NCBI GenBank assembly: GCA_964581515.1
Contig: CAZOOV010000010.1
Location: 1 to 64,000 of the forward strand
Source: JACJVV01 sp964581515
GTDB lineage: Archaea; Nanobdellota; Nanobdellia; Woesearchaeales; JACJVV01
DNA: 64,000 nt
Direction: 5' to 3'
Shown: positions 10,595 through 19,511 of the stretch, one piece after another
Position numbering within the stretch: position 1 is the first letter of the stretch
Layout of the letters: every line of letters starts with the position of its first letter
Made by a program: the position numbers and the translations under genes
The notes under the pieces: model-generated
What the model was told of the DNA's origin: nothing
What the model saw: the letters and a program-made list of their open reading frames with translations, nothing else
Database searches by the model: none

Positions 10595-10609
10595 ATATTA
10601 GATAAAAAT

Positions 10610-10695
10610 TCTTTTAATTTTATTTTAATTTTATTTTAATTTTATTTTGATTTATTTTAGTTTTATTTTGTTTTATTTTGTTTTATTCTTTAATT
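10610..10695 (+). repeat. Low-complexity TTTTATTTTAA-like repeats
   Basis: Runs of TTTTAATTTTA and TTTTGTTTTA units after cdc48. They are likely a poly-T termination zone for cdc48; nothing else is visible between 10595 and the promoter of the next gene. Confidence 0.5.
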
Positions 10696-10776
10696 CTGTT
10701 TTATTTTAGATCATTTTTTTCTTTTTATGTTTAAAATACCACAAATATTAAAAACCCCAGTTCTTTGGAAGTGTGT

Positions 10777-11520
10777 ATGGTAGAGTTAAAGGATGTTGTA
10801 GATTTCTTGGATAAGGAAATACAGATTGAAAGTGTTTCAGATAGATGTCAGAATGGACTTCAAATTCAAGGTAAGAAAGATGTTAATAAAATTGCTCTTA
10901 GCGTCGATATGTCTTTGAATACAATTAGAGAAGCAATAAAGAGACAATGCGATCTCATCATTTCGCATCATGCATTGATTTGGGATCCTCAAAAAGTATT
11001 GAAAGGGCTTCTTTCGAGAAAGATCAGAATTCTTATGAAGAATGATCTTTCAGTTTATACAGCACATCTTCCACTTGATGTACATAAGAAATATTCTCAT
11101 AGCAAATTGATGGCTGATGAGCTTGGTCTTTATGGTACAAACAGGCTTGGCAAAAGTGAAGGTGAATATTATGGTTTTTCAGGTAATATCAGGAAGAAAA
11201 TGAGTTTAGAAGAAGTCAAGAAGATGATAGACACAAAGCTTAATGCTAAATCCAGGATTTATGCTTATGGGACAAAAGAGATATCAAGCATAGGCATAGT
11301 ATCAGGAGGAGGCGGTTTTGCAGTTGAAGAAGCTGCAGAAAAAGGCATGGATTGCTTTATTACAGGTGAGATGAAACATTCAGATTTACTTGCAGCTAAA
11401 GATTTGAAGCTTAACGTTGTTCTTGCAGGACATTATGAAACAGAAAAACTAGGGATGATTAAACTATCGCATTCTATAACCAAAAAGTTTAAAATACAAT
11501 GCGTCTTCGTTGAATCTTAG
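10777..11520 (+). CDS. Nif3-like dinuclear metal-centre protein
   Basis: 247 residues from the ATG at 10777. This start is favoured over upstream GTG/TTG codons because a TATA-like ATATTAAAAA lies about 26 nt before it. Family motifs are present: NGLQIQG near the N-terminus, ISHHALIWD (two metal-binding His), YTAHLPLD (His/Asp ligands), then GIVSGGGGF, ITGEMKHSD, and GHYETE near the end (His and Glu ligands). Nif3/YbgI/DUF34 proteins form toroidal hexamers with two metals per site; their reaction is still debated. The family call is secure, the function is not. Confidence 0.88.
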   Translation: MVELKDVVDFLDKEIQIESVSDRCQNGLQIQGKKDVNKIALSVDMSLNTIREAIKRQCDLIISHHALIWDPQKVLKGLLSRKIRILMKNDLSVYTAHLPLDVHKKYSHSKLMADELGLYGTNRLGKSEGEYYGFSGNIRKKMSLEEVKKMIDTKLNAKSRIYAYGTKEISSIGIVSGGGGFAVEEAAEKGMDCFITGEMKHSDLLAAKDLKLNVVLAGHYETEKLGMIKLSHSITKKFKIQCVFVES

Positions 11521-11537
11521 TTTCTCGGTGACGAAAC

Positions 11538-12161
11538 ATGGGAGATATTGAAGAGATACATAAACTTAAGAAGGTATTTGATGATACTATTTACTCTATT
11601 GTCAAATATGGATTTGGAAAAAGAAATCTTATTGTGATTATCAAGAATGGTAATATAGATTATCTTATCAAGATTAAAGCATATATTCTTGCACTTAGAA
11701 GAAAGAAGAACATATTAGTTATTTCTTATGATGATATAAACCAAACTAACTTTGGGATAGATTTACTTAATATAAAATTAACATCTGTTGTAATATATGG
11801 GAAAGATATCTTTAAAGAATTTAAGATAGATAATCTTAAGATAAAAAGACAGATTAGATATGAAGCAAATAAACAGCTTATTGCACTTAAGAATGAATTA
11901 TTATCTAGGAAATGGCCATGGCAGATGAGAGATTTATTGTTTTCAACAATTCCACGTATATTGCCACTTATAGTCGCTCATTTGTATATCAAAGGAGAGA
12001 AAATACCTAATGCTATTCCAGATACAATCAATAGGTATGTGAAGCATAATGAAAATGCAGTTGTGTTACTTAAAATAAGAAAAAAGATGACTCCTGAAGA
12101 GACAAAAGCATTATATCAAGAAGTATTTGGTTTTCTTAAGAATCTTGCAGAGAAAGTATGA
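11538..12161 (+). CDS. Conserved hypothetical protein, 207 aa
   Basis: I do not recognise this protein. It has alternating alpha/beta character: a strand NLIVIIKNG, helix KIKAYILALRRKK, strand NILVISYDDI, then a basic helical C-terminal half. There is no signal peptide or membrane helix and no clear catalytic motif. It begins 17 nt after the Nif3-like gene with RBS-like GGTGACGAA just before the ATG, so it is probably in the same transcript. Confidence 0.6.
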   Translation: MGDIEEIHKLKKVFDDTIYSIVKYGFGKRNLIVIIKNGNIDYLIKIKAYILALRRKKNILVISYDDINQTNFGIDLLNIKLTSVVIYGKDIFKEFKIDNLKIKRQIRYEANKQLIALKNELLSRKWPWQMRDLLFSTIPRILPLIVAHLYIKGEKIPNAIPDTINRYVKHNENAVVLLKIRKKMTPEETKALYQEVFGFLKNLAEKV

Positions 12162-12259
12162 TTGATTCTCTTATTAAGATAATATAAGTCTAAGTTTAGG
12201 TTAATAAGTTATGAATAAGGTCAAAATATTTATATATAGTGGATTTATTTCTTAAAAAC

Positions 12260-13561
12260 ATGACAAAAGATGTTAGTGCAGGAGACATTGTGAAAGTCAA
12301 TTATGACGATAAGGTAGTTGAAGGAACTTTAATGCCTAGAGTTGATTTGATGAGTAAGGATGTTACAGTTATTAAACTTGAAAGTGGATATAATATAGGG
12401 ATAAATAATAGTAGGATAAAAAAAGTAGAACTTGTAAAGAAATATCAACCTAAACATTCAAAAAAAGATAGTTTGAAAACTAATCCTAAACTTCCTACTG
12501 TTGCGTTTCTTAGTCTTGGTGGAACAATTTCCAGTAAAATAGACTATAAGACTGGTGGTGTACATGCTGATTATACTGCTGAAGATTTTGTGGATATGAT
12601 TCCTGAACTCGTTAAAGTTGCTAATATAAAAGCAAAAAAAGTCATGTCACTTATGAGCGAAGATGTAGCATGGAGTGATTGGAAAGATATGGCAACTGAA
12701 ATAATGAAATATGTAAATGATGATAAGATTGATGGTATTGTATGTACTATGGGAACAGACACAATGCATTTTGCAACTGCTGCAATGTCTTTTTTTCTTA
12801 AGAATCTTTCAAAACCAGTTATATTTACTGCAGCTCAAAGAAGTATTGATAGAGGAAGCAGTGACGCTTTCATGAATATCAGATGTGCTATTACAGCTGC
12901 TGCTAATTTTGATGCTGCATCTGTCATGACATGCATGCATGGTTCTACAAATGATGATTATTGTTTTCTTATAAGAGGAACAAAAGTAAGGAAAATGCAT
13001 ACGTCAAGAAGAGACGCTTTCAGATCAATTAATGAAAAGCCTTTTGCAAAGATCTATGCTGATGGTAAGATTGAAAATATCAATGAGAACTATAAGAAAA
13101 AAGGTGAATGCAAAGAAAAGGCTGAACTTGATGCTAAATATAAAGAAGTTGCACTTATACTTGCTTATCCTGGACAAGATAAAGGTATTATAGATTATTA
13201 TGTAGACAAAGGATACAAGGGAATTGTCATATCTGCCACTGCTTTAGGGCATGTATCAACTGATGGTCCTGATTCTCTTATCCCTGGAATAAAAAGAGCA
13301 ATCAAGAAAGGTATTCCTATTATAATTGCTTCACAGACAATCTACGGAAGGACACATCCTAATGTTTATACAAATCTTCGTGTGCTTTCTGTAGAATCGG
13401 GATGTATATTTGCAGAAGACATGCTGCCTGAAGTTGCATATGTAAAACTTGGTTATGTGCTTGGTCATACAACAAAAATGGATGATGTCAAGAAAATGAT
13501 GCTTGAGAACATGCGTGGAGAGATAAATCCAAGGCATATGGTTGAAGATTTCTTATATTGA
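12260..13561 (+). CDS. gatD: Glu-tRNA(Gln) amidotransferase subunit D / asparaginase-type protein
   Basis: 433 residues from ATG 12260. The GTG at 12239 abuts the TATA box (ATTTATATATA, 12228-12238), and +26 from it falls on the ATG, so the leaderless ATG is preferred. The N-terminal about 75 residues form the GatD-specific barrel (GDIVKVNYDDKVVEGTLMPR). The asparaginase domain has the first catalytic Thr in LSLGGTISSK and the TDT motif in MGTDTMHFA, followed by AAQRSIDRGSSDA. GatD releases ammonia from glutamine or asparagine for GatE to convert Glu-tRNA(Gln) to Gln-tRNA(Gln) in archaea. No gatE is in the window. Confidence 0.9.
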   Translation: MTKDVSAGDIVKVNYDDKVVEGTLMPRVDLMSKDVTVIKLESGYNIGINNSRIKKVELVKKYQPKHSKKDSLKTNPKLPTVAFLSLGGTISSKIDYKTGGVHADYTAEDFVDMIPELVKVANIKAKKVMSLMSEDVAWSDWKDMATEIMKYVNDDKIDGIVCTMGTDTMHFATAAMSFFLKNLSKPVIFTAAQRSIDRGSSDAFMNIRCAITAAANFDAASVMTCMHGSTNDDYCFLIRGTKVRKMHTSRRDAFRSINEKPFAKIYADGKIENINENYKKKGECKEKAELDAKYKEVALILAYPGQDKGIIDYYVDKGYKGIVISATALGHVSTDGPDSLIPGIKRAIKKGIPIIIASQTIYGRTHPNVYTNLRVLSVESGCIFAEDMLPEVAYVKLGYVLGHTTKMDDVKKMMLENMRGEINPRHMVEDFLY

Positions 13562-13640
13562 AACTTTATTATTTTATTATTTTTCTTTGATGAATTTGAT
13601 TTCTTATTCTAATTTATTATTTTAATTTATTTAAGCCTTT

Positions 13641-14396
13641 TTATTCAAGCTTGAAATAAATTCTTTTATTATCTTTGCCTTTGCTAGCATATTTCTCAAA
13701 AACTATTTTACCTACTTCTTTTGTGGATTTTACATGTGTTCCACCATCAGCATCTTTTGCATAGTCTCCAATACCTAACATTCTGATCTCTTTGACTTCT
13801 GGAGGAAGACCTTTTGCTAGTTTTGTAAGTTGTGGGATATTCTCTGCTTCTTCTTTTGTTATGAATTCAATAGTAATCGGTAAATCTTGCTCTACTATCT
13901 TATTAGCCTCTTCAAATATAGCTTTGACTTTTTCTGGGCTGTATTGGAAATTTCCGTCTATTCTTGACTGTTCTGCTCCAAGCTGGTTGCCTGTTATCAT
14001 GGCACCTGTTATACGATGTGACGCTTCTGAAACGATATGTGCTGCTGTATGTGCTTTCATATGTGAATAACGTCTTTCCCAGTCTATTTTTCCTATGACT
14101 TCATCACCTTCATTTAATTGGTTGTTTGATGAGCCTATTGGTCCTGTTGTGTTTTCTGAGTCAGATGATACTTCTATTTCATGGCTAATCTCTCCATTGA
14201 ATTTGCCTACAAAGATAATTTTGAACTCTTTATTATCACTTTTCCTTATTAAGAGACCTGTGTCATGAGGTTGACCACCGCTATTTGGATAGAACGCAGT
14301 CTTATCTAAAATTATGAATTTACCATCTGTTACTTTCGTTACTTTTGCTTCAAATTCCTTAAGATAGCTGTCTTTTAAGTATAATGCTTCTGCCAT
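13641..14396 (-). CDS. alaX: AlaX-type alanyl-tRNA editing protein
   Basis: 251 residues, the medium-long AlaX-M class. The N-terminal barrel has the AlaRS glycine-rich segment FYPNSGGQPHDTG; the editing core has HTAAH (HxxxH zinc ligands). The usual CGGTHV motif reads DGGTHV here, so the third ligand Cys is Asp. It hydrolyses Ser or Gly wrongly attached to tRNA(Ala). It is convergent with gatD, with an A/T-rich spacer between. The alternative that this is an inactive or repurposed homologue cannot be excluded because of the Cys change, though HxxxH and GTHV are intact. Confidence 0.88.
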   Translation of the reverse strand: MAEALYLKDSYLKEFEAKVTKVTDGKFIILDKTAFYPNSGGQPHDTGLLIRKSDNKEFKIIFVGKFNGEISHEIEVSSDSENTTGPIGSSNNQLNEGDEVIGKIDWERRYSHMKAHTAAHIVSEASHRITGAMITGNQLGAEQSRIDGNFQYSPEKVKAIFEEANKIVEQDLPITIEFITKEEAENIPQLTKLAKGLPPEVKEIRMLGIGDYAKDADGGTHVKSTKEVGKIVFEKYASKGKDNKRIYFKLE

Positions 14397-14529
14397 GTAT
14401 TGATTGAATTAGAACTTCTTTATATTGTTTTTTCATCTTTTTAGGAGTTTCGGGGAATATTTATTTGTTATAACTCAAGAGTAGTTACAAACCGAAAACT
14501 TTATAAATCAACTCAGCAAACTTAGGTCT

Positions 14530-15321
14530 ATGTTTACACTTCAATATAAGCCTCATTTAGACGATGTTACACTCTGTGCAATCATCCATAATGAGGAAGT
14601 AAATGCAGCTCACGGAGTAGGGCTTTTCTTAGATTCAACTGTGCCATTTGTTGGGAAAGCTATCATTGCTTATACACCTTCTGATGATAAATCAGATCAA
14701 ATATTGCTTGAAGCAGCTGAGAGATATCCTCATCTTACACTTATTTCATCAGATTTTGATGGTTATGCAAATATGAGGAATATAGGTCTTAAGAGGGTTA
14801 GGACAAAGTATGCTCTTGTTTTGGATGCAGATGAACTACTAACTAGATGGGATTTTTGTAATCTTGAAATTATATTAGAAAAAAATTCTAAAAAGAATGT
14901 CTTGCATCAGAAAAAAAAACCTATTGGTTATAATTTTAAATGGAGAAATGTATATCCTGATCAGGATGATAGAGTAACTGATTGTCCTAATCCAAGATTA
15001 TTTGAAGTTTCAAGAAATCCTTTCTGCAATACTAGGTATGTGGGTGGGATATATGAACAATTGTGGCTAGGTAATTCTGAATTTTATAAACAACATGATC
15101 ATATAGTACAGACGAATATTGAGATAAAACATTTTTGTCCTACTGAGGAAGCATTGCTTCAGAAAAAAGAGACATTTTATGATCCTCAAGCCGATAATAA
15201 ATATATTCAAGGGTCAAAACTTGTGAGAAGGATTTGTGGGGTTAATCTTAGATCAAAACCTAAAATAGTTGGTGTTCCTCCTTGGAAAAAACCAAACCCT
15301 AAAAGAGTTATGTATGCATGA
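14530..15321 (+). CDS. Family 2-like glycosyltransferase
   Basis: 263 residues. N-terminal nucleotide-binding strand VTLCAIIHNEE, then ISSDFDGYANMRNIGLKRV and the metal-binding DxD motif in YALVLDADELL. The C-terminal half has conserved Trp/His positions (EQLWLG, IEIKHFCPTEE) and a basic tail without membrane helices. It should transfer a sugar from a nucleotide donor in the cytoplasm. A TATA box (about 14500-14507) lies 27 nt upstream of the ATG, indicating a leaderless transcript. The acceptor is unknown. Confidence 0.75.
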   Translation: MFTLQYKPHLDDVTLCAIIHNEEVNAAHGVGLFLDSTVPFVGKAIIAYTPSDDKSDQILLEAAERYPHLTLISSDFDGYANMRNIGLKRVRTKYALVLDADELLTRWDFCNLEIILEKNSKKNVLHQKKKPIGYNFKWRNVYPDQDDRVTDCPNPRLFEVSRNPFCNTRYVGGIYEQLWLGNSEFYKQHDHIVQTNIEIKHFCPTEEALLQKKETFYDPQADNKYIQGSKLVRRICGVNLRSKPKIVGVPPWKKPNPKRVMYA

Positions 15322-15344
15322 TAAGGAAAGATTAAGAAGATAAG

Positions 15345-16298
15345 ATGAAAAAAAGATATATTGCTGGTGGCATTGCTGCACTCGTCGCTGTTGGAGTATT
15401 AGGATATCATACACATAAATTCTATAAAAAATTCCGTTCTAATTGGTATGGTGAATTTGGTATGGGTAATCTTTCTACAAAGTATTATGGCCCTTCAGAT
15501 GAGACTCCTGATGATAAGGTAAGAATTGCGTCTTTTAATATGCAGGTCTTTGGGAGATCAAAAGCAAAGAAAAAAGAAGTTGTTGATGTACTTGCTAATA
15601 TTGTTCGAAATTTTGATATAGTTGCAGTACAGGAAATTAAAGACAGTTCAGGAACAGCACTTCCTTATCTTGTGAAAAAAGTTAATCAACTCGAGGATGG
15701 AGGATATGGGTTTCTAAAAAGTAGAAGAATCGGTAGGAACAATGCTAATATGGAAGAATATGCTTTCATTTATCGGACAAATAAAGTGGATCACGTGGAT
15801 ATTTCATATGTGTATAGGGATACAAGTGATAGATTTGCAAGAGAACCTTTTGTTGCAGGTTTTCGGACAAGAGAAGGTAATTTTGATTTTGTACTAGTAA
15901 ATGTACATACTAAACCTGATGATGCAGAGTCTGAGATTGAAAGGCTTGTGAGAGTTGTTGATAGTGCTGATAGGAAATTTTCAGAAGATAGCGATATTAT
16001 AGTTATTGGTGATCTTAATGCAGATGGAAGATATTTCTCTGAAGAGATAAGAACTGGTCTTCGTGGAAGAAGATTTTACTGGGCAATATCTGATGAGGCT
16101 GATACTACGACAGGTAAGAATGATAATACATATGATAGGGTAGTATTTCAAAATGAGTTTACAAAGGAAGATTATACTGGAAAAGCAAGGGTTTTCAGGT
16201 TTGATCGTAGATATTGGATAAAAGATAAGCTAGTAAAGCAGGTTTCAGACCATTATCCTGTTTGGGCTGAGTTTCATGTTAATAGGGATACAGATTAA
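15345..16298 (+). CDS. Membrane-anchored endonuclease/exonuclease/phosphatase (DNase I-like)
   Basis: 317 residues with an N-terminal hydrophobic anchor (about 5-22) after a Lys-rich start, consistent with display outside the cell. The catalytic domain follows the DNase I fold: IASFNMQVFG (Asn), AVQEIKD (catalytic Glu), NVHTKP (His region), VIGDLNAD (Asp/Asn), NDNTYDRVVF, and a final SDHYPVWAEF (catalytic Asp-His). All key residues of the family are present. An extracellular nuclease would suit scavenging of nucleotides from outside DNA; that role is inferred. It follows the glycosyltransferase by about 20 nt. Confidence 0.85.
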   Translation: MKKRYIAGGIAALVAVGVLGYHTHKFYKKFRSNWYGEFGMGNLSTKYYGPSDETPDDKVRIASFNMQVFGRSKAKKKEVVDVLANIVRNFDIVAVQEIKDSSGTALPYLVKKVNQLEDGGYGFLKSRRIGRNNANMEEYAFIYRTNKVDHVDISYVYRDTSDRFAREPFVAGFRTREGNFDFVLVNVHTKPDDAESEIERLVRVVDSADRKFSEDSDIIVIGDLNADGRYFSEEIRTGLRGRRFYWAISDEADTTTGKNDNTYDRVVFQNEFTKEDYTGKARVFRFDRRYWIKDKLVKQVSDHYPVWAEFHVNRDTD

Positions 16299-16379
16299 AG
16301 CCAATTTAATGATGGTTTCTGTGATTATATTGGTAATATATTGGGTAATATTCAGAATAATAGTGCTCTCTGACAAAAC

Positions 16380-16477
16380 CTTTATAAACGGACCTGGATT
16401 CATAGTTTATATTCAATTATGATACTATAATTCCCAAAGACTATCTTTAGGATAGAAGGGTGGAGGAAAGATTCCAA
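16380..16477 (+). promoter_or_regulatory. L1 operon promoter and leader with a small hairpin
   Basis: A TATA box (CTTTATAAAC, about 16379-16388) predicts a transcript start near 16407 and a leader of about 70 nt. The leader holds a perfect 5-bp stem CTATC-N5-GATAG (16441-16455) just before the RBS GGAGG (16462-16466). In several prokaryotes L1 represses its own operon through a leader that mimics its rRNA site; I cannot confirm the mimic here. Confidence 0.45.
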
Positions 16478-17161
16478 ATGAACAAGAACCAAATTAAGTC
16501 AGCTCTTAAGAAAGCTATAGAGTCTTCTAACAAGAGAAATTTTAAACAGACTGTTGACCTAATCGTAACTTTTAAGGATTTAGATCTAAAAAAACCTGAT
16601 AATCAAGTAGATTTTTTCTTACCTTTACATCATTCAAATGGAAGAAAAATCAAAATATGTGGTTTAGTTGGTCCAGAAATGAGGGATTCAGCTCAAAAAA
16701 ATCTAGATTTTTCAGTAGATGTTGATGATTTCCCTTCATATGCAAAAGATAAGAAAAAAGTTAAGAAACTTGCAGATGAATATGATTTTTTTGTAGCACA
16801 AGCAAATTTGATGGGAAAAGTAGCTCAAACTTTTGGTAGAGTTCTTGGTCCTAAGAATAAGATGCCAAATCCTAAGTCAGGATGTGTTGTTCCGCCAAGT
16901 GCTAACCTTACAATCCTTAAGTCAAGACTTAATACTATGGTTAGAGTTATGGTAAAAACATCACTTCAGTATCAAGTAGCTATTGGAAAAGAAGATATGG
17001 ATACTGAACATATAATTGATAATGCTATGACAGTATATGATCAATTAATACATCATCTTCCTAGTGAGATTCACAATATAAAGAATATTTATATTAAACT
17101 TACAATGGGGCCTGCTGTGAAAGTAGGTGCAGAAGAAAAAGTGGAGGTAGCAAAAAAATGA
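16478..17161 (+). CDS. rpl1: Large-subunit ribosomal protein L1
   Basis: 227 residues from ATG 16478 with GGAGG 11 nt upstream; a GTG at 16460 would overlap the RBS. Clear uL1 features: VDLIVTFKDLDLKKPDN, KICGLVGPEM, GRVLGPKNKMPNPKSG and the C-terminal IKLTMGPAVKV. uL1 forms the mobile L1 stalk at the ribosomal exit site. Its stop overlaps the start of L10 (ATGA), so translation is coupled. L11 and NusG are not upstream, unlike in many archaea. Confidence 0.97.
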   Translation: MNKNQIKSALKKAIESSNKRNFKQTVDLIVTFKDLDLKKPDNQVDFFLPLHHSNGRKIKICGLVGPEMRDSAQKNLDFSVDVDDFPSYAKDKKKVKKLADEYDFFVAQANLMGKVAQTFGRVLGPKNKMPNPKSGCVVPPSANLTILKSRLNTMVRVMVKTSLQYQVAIGKEDMDTEHIIDNAMTVYDQLIHHLPSEIHNIKNIYIKLTMGPAVKVGAEEKVEVAKK

Positions 17162-18024
17162 GAAAAGGCTACAAAACACACGTTTCAGATGCAAAAAAGA
17201 AATCTGTAGAAGAATTCAAGAAATTGATAGCTGAATATCCTATCGTTGGTGTAGTTAATCTTCAAGATCTTCCAACACAGCAGCTTAATCAGATGAGAAA
17301 GCAGCTTCGTGGTAAAGGAGTCTTAATCAAGATGACTAAGGCTAAGATAATAAAATTAGCAATTGCAGGTATCAAGGATTCAAAGAAAGGTATTGAACAA
17401 CTTGAAGAACATATGAAAGGAATGCCTGCATTATTGTTTACAAAGGATAATCCATTTACACTTTTTAAGATAATCAAGAAGAATAAATCTGCAGCAGCAG
17501 CAAAAGCAGGTCAGATATTGCCATCAGATGCAGTAGTTAGTGCAGGACCAACAAATTTTGCACCAGGACCAATCATTAGTGAACTTGCAGCTTTTGGAAT
17601 TAAGACAAAAGTTGAAGATGGTAAACTTGCGATTCAAGAAGATGCAGTTGTTGCGACTGAAGGTACAGAAGTAGATGATAAATTATCATCTATGCTTATG
17701 AGACTTGGTATAGAACCTATGGAAATAGGACTTGACCTTGTTGCAATCTATGAGAATGGTACAATTTTCACAAAATCAGTACTTGATATTGATGAGGATA
17801 AGTTCCTTGCAGACATGAATAATGCAGCAAGATGGGCAGTTAATCTTTCAGTTGAAGTTGCTTATCCTAACAAAGATAATATTAACTTGTTAATCAGTAA
17901 GGCATTTACAGGAACTAAAGGATTAGCAATGGAAGCAAACATCCTATGTAGTGCAACTGTTGATAGTGTGCTTTCAAAAGCACAGGCACAGATGTTAAGT
18001 GTTAAATCAACATTGGGAATATAG
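17158..18024 (+). CDS. rpl10: Large-subunit ribosomal protein L10 (acidic stalk base P0)
   Basis: 288 residues, uL10/P0 type: N-terminal rRNA-binding domain (about 1-105), the archaeal insertion domain (about 106-180) and helical spine that binds L12 dimers. It lacks the charged, Ala-rich tail ending in GLGALFG that many archaeal L10 proteins share with L12; this one ends KSTLGI, so it is on the short side. Start overlaps L1 by 4 nt, with an RBS (GGAGG) inside the L1 gene. Confidence 0.95.
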   Translation: MRKGYKTHVSDAKKKSVEEFKKLIAEYPIVGVVNLQDLPTQQLNQMRKQLRGKGVLIKMTKAKIIKLAIAGIKDSKKGIEQLEEHMKGMPALLFTKDNPFTLFKIIKKNKSAAAAKAGQILPSDAVVSAGPTNFAPGPIISELAAFGIKTKVEDGKLAIQEDAVVATEGTEVDDKLSSMLMRLGIEPMEIGLDLVAIYENGTIFTKSVLDIDEDKFLADMNNAARWAVNLSVEVAYPNKDNINLLISKAFTGTKGLAMEANILCSATVDSVLSKAQAQMLSVKSTLGI

Positions 18025-18114
18025 GAGAGATAGTGAACAAGATTAAGATTAAACAACAAAACAAAAAAAAACGATAAACAATCAGAATAACAATCTTATG
18101 TGGAGGAAACAAAA

Positions 18115-18423
18115 ATGGAATATGTTTATGCGGCAATGTTGCTACATAAGGCCGGACAGAAAGTAGATGAAGCGTCAGTTAAGAAAGTTTTAGAAGCAGC
18201 AGGCGTAACAGTTGATGATGCACGTATCAAAGCTTTGATTGCATCTCTTGATGGAGTCAATATAGACGAAGCTATCGAGAAAGCAGCTACAGCAGCAGCT
18301 CCTGCAGCAGCAGCAGCAGCTCCAGCAGCAGCAGATGACAAAAAAGAAGAAAAGAAAGACGATAAAAAGGACGAAAAGAAAGCAGAAGAGAACGCAGCAG
18401 GTTTAGGCGCTCTATTCGGTTAG
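18115..18423 (+). CDS. rpl12: Large-subunit ribosomal protein L12/P1
   Basis: 102 residues from ATG 18115, with GGAGG 8 nt upstream. N-terminal dimerisation domain MEYVYAAMLLHKAGQKVDE, Ala-rich hinge, Lys/Asp/Glu tail and the conserved end GLGALFG, which recruits translation GTPases. Third gene of the L1-L10-L12 operon; a 90-nt A-rich spacer separates it from L10. A T-rich run follows (18433-18455), likely a terminator. Confidence 0.96.
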   Translation: MEYVYAAMLLHKAGQKVDEASVKKVLEAAGVTVDDARIKALIASLDGVNIDEAIEKAATAAAPAAAAAAPAAADDKKEEKKDDKKDEKKAEENAAGLGALFG

Positions 18424-18504
18424 ATCGATCCTATTTTTTTTCTCTTTCTTTTTGTAGCTCGTGCTAGACCCGATAAGGGTTAGAATAAAATATTAGTGAT
18501 TTAT

Positions 18505-19389
18505 ATGGTTTCAGAAGAAGAAAAACAAGAATTGCTTAAAGAACTCGATAGTGTCAAAGCTGTAGTTCGTGATGTTAAGACAGAACTTGACGCTTTGAAT
18601 AAAGAAAAAGAGAGCTGGATGGCAAAAAGGAATTCTTTTAAAAATGAAATCATGAGTCTTATAGGCAATGTTAAGAATCTTAAGACACAAAGAAACTCAC
18701 TTACTTCTGAAGTAAAATTATCTAAGACTGAACGTGAGAAGATTGATAAGAAAATACCTGAACTCACTACACAATTAGAAGAATTAAGGAAATCAAAGAA
18801 AGATCTTTTTGAGAAACTTGGACTCCGTAAGGACGCTGTTGCTCTAAAAAAAGAGATTGATGGACTTAATTTTAAGCTTGAGACACAGCCAATGTCTTTT
18901 AATGCTGAAAAGAAGCTTATGAAACAGCTTAAAGATATGAAAAAACAGCTTAAAGATGCAGATGAAGTCATGAAGATTACAAGGAAAATACGTACTGTAA
19001 TGGAAGAACTTGAGATGTATAACAAAATAAGAGGTATATCTAATTCAAAAGTTCAATCTATGGCAAAGAATTCTCAAACAAAGCATGAAACTATGCTTGA
19101 AGAATCAAAGAAAATTGATGATTTAAAGCTTAAGGAACAAGAAGCGTTTGATAAGTTTAAGGAATCTAAGGAGAATTATAGAAAAAAATCTGATCAATTT
19201 AAAGAACAGTTACAAAAACTTTCTGCTATTAATGCTAAACTTGGTATACAAGAAAGAGAGAAGAAGAATATAGAGGAGAAAAAGCAGAAAAAAACACTTA
19301 CAGAGAAAAAGAAAGAAGTTGAAGAAAAGTTACTTAGGAAAGAAAAACTTACAACTGAAGATCTTTTAGTTCTACAATCAAATTCTTAA
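18505..19389 (+). CDS. Long coiled-coil protein
   Basis: About 294 residues, nearly all charged heptads (Lys/Glu/Leu) from residue 1 to about 275, with one break near PMSFNAEKKLMKQLKDMKKQLKD. No membrane helix. Such coiled-coil proteins (similar in appearance to the eukaryotic Bfr1 mRNA-binding protein) recur near ribosomal genes in archaea; the role is unproven. ATG 18505 is preferred over GTG 18496; an A/T-rich TATA-like element lies about 20 nt upstream. Confidence 0.75.
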   Translation: MVSEEEKQELLKELDSVKAVVRDVKTELDALNKEKESWMAKRNSFKNEIMSLIGNVKNLKTQRNSLTSEVKLSKTEREKIDKKIPELTTQLEELRKSKKDLFEKLGLRKDAVALKKEIDGLNFKLETQPMSFNAEKKLMKQLKDMKKQLKDADEVMKITRKIRTVMEELEMYNKIRGISNSKVQSMAKNSQTKHETMLEESKKIDDLKLKEQEAFDKFKESKENYRKKSDQFKEQLQKLSAINAKLGIQEREKKNIEEKKQKKTLTEKKKEVEEKLLRKEKLTTEDLLVLQSNS

Positions 19390-19511
19390 TTATTTTATAA
19401 GTGTTAATCATATTGATATATCTTACATCAAATATTCTACATTAATTATATTAATTGTGTTTTTTATATTAAACGTTAATTATTTATATAACATAATCTA
19501 GTATTTTATAG

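Noticed and set aside
12239..12259. GTG 12239 as the gatD start
   Set aside because: It abuts the TATA box, so it would lie upstream of the transcript start; the ATG at 12260 has the right spacing.
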